DNA of 64,000 nt from Congeria kusceri (Eukaryota > Mollusca > Bivalvia > Myida > Dreissenidae): contig CM051036.1 of the NCBI GenBank assembly GCA_027627225.1, positions 34,367,426-34,431,425 on the forward strand, written 5' to 3'. Each line of letters starts with the position of its first letter. The first letter of the stretch is position 1. The position numbers and the translations under genes were made by a program. Below, piece by piece: positions 33,301 to 43,565 of this stretch. Under the pieces are notes generated by a model. That model did not search any database. It was not told where the DNA came from and was given only the letters and a program-made list of their open reading frames with translations.

Positions 33301-33725
33301 GCATGGCCCCGCCCCGGGGGTCACTTGATTTTAAATAGCTTTATATAGGAAAATCTTTATAAGTCTTCTTCTCTATAAGTGCAAAGCCTAGAGCTTAGAT
33401 ACTTGGTGAGTAGCATTGTATAGTGGACCACTTCCACTAGGTAAATCCTTGACTGGTTATGTGTGTGTTATACAAAAGGTATTCATGTCAATTCATCTGT
33501 GATCTTTTGTTTATAGCCACAGTCAGGCGTGGCACAAAAAGACCATGGGAGCCTGAAGAAAACAGAAGATTTTTTGAACTCTTCGCCAAGGAAATTAAGA
33601 ACAAAGAAATGGCACCAACCTGGAAATTACAGAAAGCAGCAGACAAACTTAAAGGCAGAACTCTAGTCCAAATTAGGACGAGAATACACAACATCATCAA
33701 AGATAAACAGAAACTAAAACACTGA
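26064..33725 (+). CDS. C2H2 / tyrosine-recombinase-like / Myb-SANT-like gene (core exons)
   Basis: Seven exons: 26064-27331, 28525-28805, 29708-29821, 31042-31123, 31777-31911, 32615-32737 and 33517-33725, with the three acidic exons at 21672-24034 in phase upstream. Order: short C2H2 finger, C2HC finger, helical lead with ARLVVEA, a LILFNKRRVAEVEDL box (fits recombinase Arg box I), LRRYTATVSQ (box II Arg), LAKHLGHDVKTHKEYY (LGH...Y box with the possible nucleophile), VSRMLMAVENG, an acidic 11-residue repeat, and a terminal Myb/SANT-like domain ending at TGA 33723-33725. I recognise the layout as a widespread, mostly unannotated animal family; the recombinase assignment is inferred from motifs. 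The many introns suggest a host-resident gene rather than an active transposon. Two single-base frame breaks (near 26800 and in an A8 run at 28744-28751) are probably assembly errors. Confidence 0.75.
27535..27965 (+). repeat. SINE head fused to CCTTGACC tandem units
   Basis: An A-box-like CTTGGTCTAGCGGTAAGC near 27548 is followed by GACCTTGACCTTT units (27583, 27721) with GAGTTATCGCAGCAC, and by a terminal GACGAAGGGACGGACAATAT near 27925. Confidence 0.55.
27966..28520. other. Intron sequence, no gene recognised
   Basis: It starts with CTTAAAGGGATAAAAGCATA, similar to AAAGGG-start MITE ends, but I find no inverted partner. Otherwise plain AT-rich intron. Confidence 0.4.
28525..28805 (+). CDS. 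Recombinase box II exon
   Basis: Acceptor TTTTGTAG, donor CACAG|GTATGT. Encodes HAFVLITPEAREAIKLLIE, a KYIFARL strand, HKCPDLKK, then, after a one-base shift in an eight-A run, TTTTLRRYTATVSQ. The last block corresponds to the HxLRH-type box II of tyrosine recombinases, with Thr and Tyr in the flanking positions. In the uncorrected frame the exon reads past the donor to a stop at 28856. With the shift it ends in phase 0 and fits the next exon exactly. Confidence 0.78.
28859..29600 (+). repeat. Tandem-unit repeat bounded by poly-G and poly-C
   Basis: A 12-G run at 28861 opens four units of about 190 bp (TCACGCATATCTCCA, GAGTCATGAAAC, TTACAGGAATGTTT). A C-rich run closes it at about 29584-29600. 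Sits in the intron between box II and the LGH exon. Confidence 0.75.
29708..29821 (+). CDS. Recombinase LGH...Tyr exon
   Basis: Acceptor TTTTCAG, donor AAG|GTAAAG, exactly 38 codons in phase 0. Encodes ILGMTSKELRLLAKHLGHDV then THKEYYQL and ATLELSK. The LGH-x(n)-Y pattern matches the last conserved box of tyrosine recombinases; either of the two adjacent Tyr could be the nucleophile position. Confidence 0.88.
29962..30245 (+). mobile_element. Diverged tRNA-derived SINE
   Basis: GGTTGCACTCTGGACTGTCAA and a weak B box (TGTTTGATAGCC), then GACCAAAGATTCTACTGAGG, GATTCCAGCCTAAG and an AAACAAACAAACC tail. Same family as 36270-36470. Confidence 0.6.
30430..30690. mobile_element. SINE remnants in opposite orientations
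   Basis: A plus-strand head (GGATTGTCAATCCAGTGGGC, then GTTTAATTCACGGCCC) at 30430-30500. On the minus strand at about 30600-30690 there is a second tRNA-like head with A box TAGCGCAGTTGATAGC and B box GGTTTGATTCC. Neither makes a clean tRNA. Confidence 0.55.
31042..31123 (+). CDS. Exon after the recombinase-like domain
   Basis: Acceptor CACACAG, donor ATG|GTAAGT. Encodes VSRMLMAVENGTVNEWKDRP then MSDISLD, the conserved segment that directly follows the LGH...Y block in this family. Phase 0 in, phase 1 out. Confidence 0.85.
31453..31640 (+). repeat. Truncated family A repeat
   Basis: Left end only: CTCACCTGAGCACAACATAC with its hairpin partner, then GGAATGATCCTTAGGTGA. Ends without the right terminus. 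Confidence 0.65.
31777..31911 (+). CDS. Acidic exon with an 11-residue tandem repeat
   Basis: Acceptor TTCTTGCAG, donor TTG|GTAAAT. Encodes three copies of AEDD(G/V)P(R/L)DE(E/K)K, one per 33 bp, between ELPL and SVSADNQI. Phase 1 at both ends. The repeat probably grew by unequal exchange. It makes a highly charged spacer between the recombinase-like and Myb-like domains. Confidence 0.75.
32615..32737 (+). CDS. Linker exon of the C2H2-recombinase-like gene
   Basis: Acceptor CATTTCAG, donor AAAC|GTAGGT. Encodes a Ser/Thr/Asn-rich linker (VHTSADQVLQASTNNTLV, then IPGTSN). Phase 1 at both ends. No domain recognised. Confidence 0.72.
32764..33445 (+). repeat. Family A repeat lacking its right end
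   Basis: Left hairpin AGCTCACCTGAGCA...TGCTCAAGGTGAG, a CGTCGTTCGACGTGCGTCG duplication, GCCATGGCAACC, and two units ending near GTCACTTGATTTTA. Confidence 0.75.
33517..33725 (+). CDS. Terminal exon with Myb/SANT-like domain
   Basis: Acceptor TTTATAG; stop TGA at 33723-33725. Encodes RRGTKRPWEPEENRRFFELF then a helix, a central basic helix (WKLQKAADKLKGRTLVQIRT) and a Lys-rich tail. Spaced Trp/Phe and the EE before the first helix fit a Myb/SANT-like DNA-binding fold, which usually closes this family. No convincing poly-A signal follows closely; an AATAAA occurs at about 35135. Confidence 0.82.
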
Positions 33726-34905
33726 TTCTACGTAAGAGTTGTCTTAATGTTAACCTGCATGTTAACCTAATGTATAAAATCAAATTTTGGTTTATTTTAC
33801 AAAATTTTCAAAAAAAAGGTTAGTCCAGGCTGCATTAATTGTTTTACTTTTGAAAAAAACAAACAGATATGTTACCAAAGGAATTTTCATTATCATGTGC
33901 AATGGAAAGATAATTTTAGAAAACATGTTTTACAATGTTCGAGTATCATGTAAGGTTTTTGTTGGTACATAAACATTATGGCCTGATGCTATGATTACTA
34001 AATTTTAAATAATGTTTAGTTATTGCAACCAGATACGTTACCAACCAGATAGTTACCATGTAATTGATCATTAGGTCATACTAGAAGATCAAATTGATTT
34101 CTATGCATATATAATCCATAATTGTTGATGTGTAATAATATGACATATCAACTATCTTTGTTACATTTCTTGAGGATGAAAGCCATTTTAGCAGAGTTTT
34201 ACACACAAGTACATATTTGGCTGGTATATTGATAATTTGTTTATAAACTGCAACACATTCCATTTTAGTGAACATACTGTTATTATTCATAGTCATTTAT
34301 GATTTTCAAATCATATTACAGAGCTTGTTTGTATAATCTATCCATTTTAATAGGCCTGCAAGAAATAGAAGATATTGTCCTTAGTGAAAAATATACTACA
34401 TGTAGTTTGACTAAGATTTCCAGTCAAAGGCTAAACTGACATGAGTAGATATTAGATATTAATTAATAAGTATCATGATGTTACTATATAGGCTTTTCTT
34501 TTATGGGATTATTATGATACCTTAAACAATCTAAAAATTGTGTTCTTATTCTAAAAAGAATAACACTCAGCTAATTGAAATGGTGATATATAAATGTATC
34601 ATGATAATCTTTATTTTATTATAAAAAGAAATTATTTTAACACATTTGTTTTGTGTGTTTGAATTTTATATTTGGTTTATTAGTATAGATATATTATGTT
34701 TGTTACCCATAGAACAATGGCAGCAGAAACCTTTCAGAACCTTTAAGATCTCAATGTGACTATTGATTATGGTTTAACTTTCAATCTGCAAAATGTCCTT
34801 CAACCTTTTAACATTTAAGTTTATTATCAAATATTTTCAGTGCTATTTACAACCATGTTGGATAAATTTCGTGTATTTTCTTACTAAACGCTTACAAACA
34901 ACATA
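33726..34905. other. Probable 3' flank, no gene
   Basis: AT-rich sequence after the stop codon. It may include the 3' untranslated region of the upstream gene. No repeats or ORFs of note. Confidence 0.45.
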
Positions 34906-34911
34906 GAACTA

Positions 34912-35119
34912 CTGTGGAATCACTTAAATTCGCGGGTTAAAAATTTCGCGTATTTGGGATCGCGGACATATTCGCGCGGTCTTAAATTCGCGTACATCTG
35001 ATTTCAAAGAGTCACTTGTATAAAAATGTTAATTATTCGTGGTGGTCATAAATTCGCGCAATAGTGGGAGTGCGAAAGGCGCGAAAATTAGAACTCCGCG
35101 AAAATTAGTGATTCCACAG
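34912..35119. mobile_element. 208-bp MITE with TA target duplication
   Basis: CTGTGGAATCACTTAAATTC at the left end matches the inverse of the right end (GTGATTCCACAG), flanked by TA on both sides. The inside is rich in ATTCGCG motifs. TA duplications fit Tc1/mariner-type mobilisation; similar ACTGTGGAATCA elements are common in bivalve DNA. Confidence 0.8.
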
Positions 35120-35122
35120 TAA

Positions 35123-36260
35123 CAATGAGACATTGAAATAAATGTTATTTTTGTGTGACTTCTAGACTTTTGTAGTGGTATCAACAAGTGTGAATTAAGT
35201 AATATTTATTTTACATGTCACATATTATAATTATGTTTGTACCATTTGAATATGTATTTGTATTGTTTACTTAAAAAAAAATACTTTTTTCATTTTCTAG
35301 AAACATCCAGAGTGAAACCTCATAAATGTATCAAATGACTTAAACACACACACATCAATGCCATGATAAAACAGTTTGGAGTGTTGACCACTACAATATT
35401 TTGTCATGCACACAAAGAACTTTTAAAGAAAAGCTTTAAGCCATATTATTCTGATTAGTTAGATAGTAGTTAACAAATGATTGACCTAAATACTCAGACA
35501 ATTTTAACAGCAGTGATTTTTTTACAGATGATAAATTGGCATGTTTCTCCTTTTTGCAGTTATGAAGATTTTACAATCTTGTTTATCTGCTTTTACTGGA
35601 TATGTTAAAGCATCAATGGTGCTCAGTGCATGGTATTTTGTCAAATTTTTCCTCTTGATATTTTGTGTTTTGTATACTGCCTATTCTCATTTACTATTTC
35701 GTTACATCAGGATAAACTCACCATAATTGTTCATTTCTGTGCTTTTTTTCTAACAGTTTGTTGATAGTTTTATATTACGACATATATATTTTGTGTGTAT
35801 ACAAACATAATTTTATGTCTTCCTCAGAGTATAATGGGGTATACATATTGCTTTTGTCTTGATATTCTGTCTGTCAGTTTGTCACATATCATGTCCACTT
35901 AATAAATCTTACAGTTTCTGAAGTAATTTCACAAGTCTGGTTTTAAACCATATTTTTTGTTTGAAAAAAAAAATCCAGCTTTAATGCGGTTCCGCATTAC
36001 TCCTTGTTCATTGTTGTAAATTTGTACTTTGAAAATATGCCAATTAATAAACCATTGTTTTTTGTATTCATTTGTTGTCTTTTAAATTCTATACTTGATG
36101 ATATGGCAAACCATTGAGACATCTCGGTGTATACGATGCATGATCCTGTATCAGAGAAGTGATGCTGTTGTGGAAGCCTAGATCTAAGGCCCAGATACGC
36201 CCCTGACGACAATTTGGTATCTCTTCTGTTCCATCATACCTATATTTATCTAGACTAGGT
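35123..36260. other. No gene recognised; conserved hairpin near 35985
   Basis: Plain AT-rich DNA. At about 35975-36000, ATCCAGCTTTAATGCGG meets a small hairpin (ATGCGG-TT-CCGCAT). The same motif recurs inverted at about 61470-61500. Confidence 0.5.
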
Positions 36261-36269
36261 GCATAAATA

Positions 36270-36470
36270 CCTCACTGGGCGCAGAAGAGCTGCTGATAGC
36301 GCCCAGGCTCCGTTTGATTTGCGGTCCAAGCATGCCAGTATTCGGTCTATGCTTGTTTGACCAAAGATGCTTCGATCATTCACATCCCACCTCGACTTTA
36401 GGTGGGACAGTTTCCAGCCTCCCGCAGTGTTATAAAGGAATTCCCTCATTTGAATCGAGGTATAGAGATA
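36270..36470 (+). mobile_element. tRNA-derived SINE fragment
   Basis: GCTGATAGCGCCCAGGCTCC, a B-box-like CGTTTGATTTGCGG, then GCATGCCAGTATTCGG and GACCAAAGATGCTTCGATCA. Similar in order to 29962-30245. Confidence 0.55.
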
Positions 36471-36634
36471 TATCTATAATCTAGGTATATTTGTAAGACT
36501 GGCGTTGACAGTTTGTTAAACACAAGCAAATAATGCACCAAACAGGAACACTGGCGTCTGGATTTATTGATATCACATTTATTGACTTTAGTTCCAACAA
36601 ACTGACCTTAGTCAGGACCAATATATAATACTAT

Positions 36635-36785
36635 GTTAAGACCCAACAAAAAGTATATTGTTATATATAGAGACGGGACACAGTTGGGTCCTTAAACACC
36701 CAATAGTCATGTTAAGACCCAACAAAAAGTATATAGTTAAATATAGAGACGGGACACAGTTGGGTCCTAAAACACCCAGTAGTTA
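36635..36785. repeat. 76-bp direct repeat with AGACCCAAC / GTTGGGTCC
   Basis: Two nearly identical copies, each with GTTAAGACCCAACAAAAAG and GGGACACAGTTGGGTCCT. The GGGTCC core again links to the array at 15310. Confidence 0.85.
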
Positions 36786-36967
36786 ATAAAATTTGATTGT
36801 TGAATATATAGCTCAGATATAAAGATATATGTAAAAGGAAGCGATATATAACTAGTGTGAAGCATGGCAGTTGTGTCTACATATTCGAAAGCTACCTGTG
36901 AACACTGGAAGTAGATGGACCCAATTGCAAGGTATGACTGTTGGACCCATTATTTTACCAAGTCTGA

Positions 36968-36969
<2 letters not shown>

Positions 36970-37003
<34 letters not shown>
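36970..37003. repeat. (TA)n microsatellite
   Basis: About 17 uninterrupted TA units. Confidence 0.95.
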
Positions 37004-37007
<4 letters not shown>

Positions 37008-37985
37008 AAAAGACTTTGCATTAAACAATAGACAAATACACTACTGTCTGACCTAAACAAATTTGCAATTATAACAGAGAAGAAATATTTCGGGTACAAA
37101 ATATCCGAAAACATGCCACAGCTAAAAACTTCCTTAGGAATGGCAAAATTTACGAATAAAACAATAATAATAAACAGTTAACAATAATTAATAGTGTCTT
37201 AGAGTAAAATATCAGAATATTATTATAAATATGCTAAGTTAAATCACATGGATAATAATATAACAATAAAATCGCAACAAGATGATGGTAAGGCTAGCAT
37301 CATTGCAGACGGATAGTGACAGAAAGTTTTCTGGAATTAAAGTTAAGTTCATTTCATTATAGTAAACATGCCTTAATAATTAATTTCAGTTCATATGTGA
37401 TAACATACTAACAGCTATTTTAATGAATGAGTTAGATGGATGAATGATTTTACAATAAACAAATAATAATTGTTCACTTTATGAACTTGACAATAATAAA
37501 CATGGTAATGCATAGTTACTGCATACTCCAGGGCCTTACAGTATGTATAAAGTTTCATAAAATATCTTAATGCCTTCTCAAGTTATTGAGTGGAAAACGT
37601 TTTTCTATTTTAAGCTACAGTGACCTTGATTTTGTTCTTTCATGGATTTATTAAAGATTGTGCTGCCAAATTTTCGATTCAAATTGAATACTTAGAGTAA
37701 GTTAAGCAAGTATTATTCCAAATGATTTTTGTTAAAACAAAGTCGAACAATTTTTGGAAGAACTTAATTTGGTTGACCAGCTTTACAAAACATTGAGAAA
37801 GTTTTTAATACTGCTGTCAGCAGTGCTGATGAAAAAAAATGCACAAAATATTAGCAACTTATTGCTAATGATAATTATCAGTTCATATATAAAAGTTATA
37901 TTTCCTCTGCTGATGACAATCTTTTGTATAATGAATAGGATTACGTAGATGATAATGATGAAAATTGGAAAGAATTTTGCCAGAA
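37004..37985. other. No gene recognised
   Basis: AT-rich DNA with a short family B trace near 37545-37630 (TTCTCAAGTTATTGAGTGGA). Confidence 0.45.
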
Positions 37986-37988
37986 TCA

Positions 37989-38620
37989 TTAAAGGGGCAT
38001 ATCCATAGTTTTCCTACAACCTATCCTCCCCTTGTCTAAAATCACGGTTGATCTTGATTTATGTGCATATATTTCAGACATGGTTATGCGTAAAATATTA
38101 ATGAATTTGGCTTGAATAATATAGAATTAACTGTAAGTTTTATAATAGCATTTTCTCTGTCAACTTTCCGAAGGTATCACCATATTGTTTAAGTAGAAAT
38201 TGGTTGATGTTCTGCAAAATGATGTTGGTGTAAAAAGCTTAATATCTCTAATGAAAATGTGTCATTGCAGCAATAATATATATTGATGGAATCATTTAGA
38301 CAAAATATATACAAAGCCAAAAAATTTTGTTTGGATACATGGTTCCAGCTCGCACTTACAAAATATTAAATTTCTATGAAAACTTTCCTAAGGTATACTA
38401 TATTTATAGATGTTGCACATGCTAGTAACGGTACTTTAGTATATTTCATTCATATTAAAAGTGTTACTGGCCACTGTTTATATTTTATAATTATATGTAT
38501 TTGTCAACTGCTTATATTGCATTTGTATTCAACAATGCTTCCTTAATATTCTCTGAGAATGAACTTTATTTTTGCAAATGTTATTGTAGATCTAGATCTA
38601 CTGCCAATGTGCCCCTTTAA
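37989..38620. mobile_element. 632-bp TIR element (TTAAAGGGGCA ends)
   Basis: TTAAAGGGGCATAT at the left is inverted as ATGTGCCCCTTTAA at the right. No coding content. Member of a loose set of AAAGGG-start MITEs with 46381-46543. Confidence 0.65.
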
Positions 38621-38637
38621 GGGAAGAGAATTGTTTA

Positions 38638-39760
38638 AACAAGAGGGCCCTGAGGGACCTAGGACGCTCACCAGAGACCTTGTAACCCAATTGGAATTTG
38701 CATCCCCGAGGCGTGACTTATTTTTATCCCAGGGGCATTATTTGAACAATCTTGAACAAACCTCTGGGCCTTTTGGTTTCAGGAAAAGAGGACCACTATG
38801 CAATGTTACGTACCAAATATAGGGAAGCTGTGGGCCTTGCTGTTTCAGAGAAGATTTTTAAGGTCATTTTGCTATTTAAGTCTATATAAACCATGTGACC
38901 CCCGGGGCATTACAAGTTTTGACCCCAGGGGCATAATTTGACAAATATTTGTAGAGGACCATTATACAATGTTACATACAAATATGACACCACTAGGCCT
39001 TGTGGTTTCAGAGGAGAAGAATTTTAAAGTCATTTTGCTATTTAAGTCTATATAAACCATGTGACCCCTGGGGTGTGGCCTGTTTTGACCCATGGGGCAT
39101 GATTGGAACAATCTTTGTAGAAGACCACTATAGGATGTTACATACCGAATACGAAACCTCTGGGCCTTGCAGTTTTAGATGAGAAGATTTTTAAAGACAT
39201 TTAGCTATTTAAGTTTAAATAAACAATGTGACCCCCGAGGTGTGGCCAGTTTTGACCCTAGGGGCATGATTTGAACAATCTTTGTAGAGGACACTATATG
39301 ATGTTACATACCAAATATGAAACCTCTGGGCCTTGCAGTTTCTGAGATTTTAAAAGTAATTGTGCTATTTAAGTCTATATAAATCATGTGACCCCCGGGG
39401 TGTGGCCAGTTTTGACCCCAGGGGCATAAAATGAACAGTATTTGTAGAGGACCACTATAGGATATTACATACCAATATGAAACCTCTGGGCCTTGCAGTT
39501 TCAGAGAAGATTTTTTAAGACATTTTGCTATTTAAGTCTATATTAATCATTTGATCCCCGGGGCGTGGCCAGTTTTGACCCCAAGGGCATAATTATATAT
39601 TATATAATATTCTATGATGTTACACATGTGTACCAACAATTATTTGAATATGTCAAGCCTTTCTTGAGTTATCATATCCGTTAACCAAAAACCAACAGAC
39701 AGACGGACCGACAAGCTCACTCCTATATACCCCCCCCCCCCCCTATACAATTATGGAAAA
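38638..39760 (-). repeat. Family A-type repeat, inverted, about six units
   Basis: It begins with AACAAGAGGGCCCTGAGGGA, the inverse of the family A right end, then GACGCTCACC. Units of about 165 bp follow (TGTGACCCCCGGGGTGTGGC, TTTGACCCCAGGGGCATAA). It closes near CAGACAGACGGACCGACAAG and a C13 run at about 39730-39743. The unit type matches 62287-63993. Confidence 0.8.
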
Positions 39761-39794
39761 CATGCACAGGAAAAAATTGATAGGGTTTGATAAT

Positions 39795-41340
39795 TAACAA
39801 CAGCTGTCGACTGTTCTAGGTACTACAGTTGGTACATATTTTGGATAGAGGAAGGGGCATAAATTTATTAAAATTCAAAAATTTTAAGTGAAGCCTTGTA
39901 TAGTTTCTCAATTTTCCGAACAAAAGCTTTAACTACAAAGTCTATTTAAAAAGTGAGCTAACTCTGTCAACATACAAAACAGAGTTATGGGTAATGTTTC
40001 CCTTGATACTAGAGTTGATGACAAAGGTTAGTGCCAAGTTTCAAGTGAATAACTTTTGTAGTTTTGAAGTTACAAAACTTTGGAATATAAACTTTAACCA
40101 GAAAATCTATGTGAAAAAGGGGCATAAGTCTGTCTAAATACAAAACAGAGTTATGGGTAATGGTGCCCCTGATAATAAAGTTGATGACAAAAGGTAAGTT
40201 CCAAGTTTCAAGTGAATAACTTGTGTAGTTTTGAAGTTATCAAAACTTTTGAATATAAACTTGAAACAGAAAATCTAAGTAAAAAGGGGGCATAACTCTG
40301 TAGTTGTTTTAAATGTGTCAAGCCTTTCTTGAGTTATCATCCGGAAACCAAAAACCAACCAAGGGGGAATAACTCTGTCAAAATACAAAATAGAGTTATC
40401 GGTATTGTTGCCCCTGATACTAGAGTTGATGACAAAGGTTAGTTAGAAGATTCAAGTTAATAACTTATGTAGTTTTGAAGTTACCAAACTTTTAAATATA
40501 AACTTTAAAAAGAAAATCTACATAACAAGAGTTGTCAGAGGACAGCGCTCTCGACTATTCGAAGTATTTCAGTTGGTACATATTTTGGATAGTGGAAGAG
40601 GCATAAATTTGTTAAAATACGAAACTTTTCAGTGAGGCCTTGTATAGTTTATACATTTTTCGAACAAAAACTTTAGCAACAAAGTCTATGTAAAAAGTGG
40701 GCTAAATGTGTCAAAATACAAAACAGAGTTATGGGTAATGTTGCCCCTGATACTAGAGTTGATGACAAAGGTTTCAAGTGAATAACTTACCTAGTTTTGA
40801 AGTTACAAAACTTTTGAATATAAACTTTAACCAGAAAAATCTGTGAAAAAGGGGCATAACTCTGTCAAAATACAAAACAGAGTTATGGGTAATGTTGACC
40901 CTGATACTAGAGTTGATGACAAAGGTTAGTTCCAAGTTTCAAGTGAATAATTTATGTAGTTTTGAAGTTACAAAACTTTAGAATATAAACTTTAACCAGA
41001 AAATCTATGTGAAAAAGGGGCATAACTCTGTCAAAATACAAAACAGTGTTATAGGGAATTTTGCCCTTGATACTGGAGTTGATGACAAAGGTTAGTTCCA
41101 AGTTTCAAGTGAATAACTTATGTACTTTTGAAGTTACAAAACTTTTGAATATAAACTTTAACCAGAAAATCTAAGTGAAAAAGGGGCATAACTCTGTAGT
41201 TGTTTTAAATGTGTCAAGCCTTTCTTGAGTTATCATCCGGAAACCAAAAACCAACACACCGACAGACTGATGTACGAACGGACCGACAGATCGACGGACC
41301 GACTAGCTCACTCCTATATACCCCCCCTAAACTTCGTTTG
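39795..41340 (+). repeat. Tandem-unit repeat (AACAGAGTTATGGGTAATG type)
   Basis: Seven to eight units of about 170-180 bp with ACTCTGTCAAAATACAAAAC, GAGTTGATGACAAAGGTTAG and AGTTTCAAGTGAATAACTT. An internal start AACAAGAGTTGTCAGAGGAC lies at 40528. It ends in CGACAGACTGATG, ACGGACCGACAG and CCCCCCC. Confidence 0.85.
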
Positions 41341-41674
41341 TGGGGAAATAAATATATAAGCTTGCCATCATTTGTTACTTTAAAACCTGCTAATGAATAT
41401 AACGGTATCTATTCAATGTAATAAATGTCATGAGGAAAACTAATGTTATATTTTTGTTTTGATAAAATTATTTATAAATAGTATGGTTGGACACCAAGAG
41501 AGCAAATAGACTACATTCACACAACCACACAATCATTTTGTACGAACAGATGTATTATAAATACTGTAGCGTCATGTTAACTTCATTATGCTATGTTAAC
41601 GTAAAAATGGCATCATGTTTAGTTTTGCTAACTATATACCGCATATACAAAAACAAGATTCTGTGTTTGATAAA

Positions 41675-43565
41675 CACACATGCCCCCGGTTGGTGCTGGG
41701 TAGCCCATTTCTTAGTCAAAATATTTCAAGGTCAAAGTCAAAGTGAGGTTGGGTGATATGGGTGGATAGGGAGCGGTCATAAGTAAAAACTGTGTAAATA
41801 TCCAAGTGTTGTAGTAAGCGGTGTTGATGCTAGACGAAACGGTAAAATCTACTTATCTTGTCACAGACGTAAGGACATGGATGGAAGGACGGACGGACAT
41901 GACGATCACTATATGCCTCCCGCATCAAGATGCCGGTGTCATAATTACAATATCTCTGGAATTAATCAAGATACCCACTTGAAATTTTCAGGAAAACATT
42001 CAGGAATGTCTGTAGAATAATATAATGTAAACAAGGCTTCCCACCAAGTTAACACATTCTTTACATGTTGGCAAAAATTATGCTTCCTTCAAAAAGTTCA
42101 TTCTAATATTTGACCTTTTAAGTGTAACCTTGGACCCACAGACCTTGACCGAGGAGCATGAAAGTGGTATGTGACACATCGTCTGGTCATGGGAAAAAAT
42201 AATCTGAAGTAATATTAAAATCCGTCAAGGCTTGTGGAAGTTATAGAGCAGAAAGAAAATTCCTTTACATTTGACCTTGAATTGTGACCTTGACCTTTGA
42301 CTGAGGACCATGGGAGTTGTACACGACACATCGCCTGGTTATGGGAAATAATAATCTGAAGTAATATTAAAATCCTTTCAAACATTTAGTTAGCAGTTAT
42401 GATGGAGAAACAGAAATCCTTGACCTTTGACCTTCAATTGTGACCTTGACCTTTGACAGAGAAGCATGGGAGTTGTACGTGACACATTGTCTGGTCATAG
42501 AGAATAATTATCTGAAGTTTTAAATCCCTCCAGACGTTTAGAATTATGAAGTGGAAACAAAAATAATTGAGCATGGGAGTTGTACGCGACACATTGTCTG
42601 GTCATGGGGAATAATAATCTGAAGTTATATTAAATCCTTCCAGGCGTTAAGAAGTTACAGATAACACAAATTCATGACCTTTGACCTTAAATTGTGACCT
42701 TGACCTTTGACCGACGAGCATGAGAGTTGTACGCGACAGATTGTCTGGTCATGGGGAATAATAATCTGAAGTTATATTAAAATCCATCTAGGCATTTAGA
42801 AGTTATGGAGCAGAAACGAAAATTCATGACCTTTAACCTTGAATTGTGACCTTGACCTTTGATCAGTGAGTATGGGAGTTGCATCCAACACATTGTCTGG
42901 TCATGTGGAATAATAATCTGCAGTTATATTAAAATCCATCTAGGCGTTTAGAAGTTATGGCGCGGAAACAAAAATTCATGACATTTGATCTTGAATTGTG
43001 ACCTTGACCTTTGACTGACAAGCATGGGATTTGTATGCAACATATTGTCTAGTCATGGGGAATAATAATCTGAAGTTATATTAATATCCATCCAGGCATT
43101 AAAAAGTTACAGAGCTGAAACGAAGCCTGGACGGACAGATCCACCCAAAACATGGTTGGTGCTGGGTAGCCCATTTCTTAGTCCAAATTAGGTCAAGGTC
43201 AAAGTGAGGTAGGCTGATATGGGTGAATTGGGAACGGTCATAAGTAACAACTGTGTAAATATCTAAGTGCTGTCGTATGGGGTGTTGGTGCTAGATGAAA
43301 CGGTACAATCTAGTTAACAAGAAATGGCACTTAAGTCCAAATTTAGTCAAGGTCAAGGTCAAAGTAAGGTTGGGTGATATGGTTGGATAGGGAATGGTCA
43401 TAACAACTGTGTAAGTATCAAAGTGTTGTAGTAAGCGGTGTTGGTGCTAGACGAAACAGTAAAATCTACTTAACCTTGTCACGGTCGGAAGGAAGGACAG
43501 ACGGAAGGACGGAAAGGACGATCATTATATGCCTCCTGCATCAAGATGCCGGGGGCATAAACATG
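41675..43565 (+). repeat. Tandem-unit repeat (GGTCATGGGGAATAATAATC type)
   Basis: Starts near GGTTGGTGCTGGGTAGCCCA. Units of about 150 bp carry TTGTGACCTTGACCTTTGAC, GCATGGGAGTTGTACGCGAC and ATCTGAAGTTATATTAAAAT. Runs of GGAAGGACGGACGGAC at 41885 and 43485 recall the ACGG-type ends of bivalve pearl elements. Confidence 0.85.

Noticed and set aside
41675..43565. CRISPR-like regular array
   Set aside because: Units are contiguous, about 150 bp and diverged, in a eukaryotic genome; it is a tandem-unit transposable repeat.
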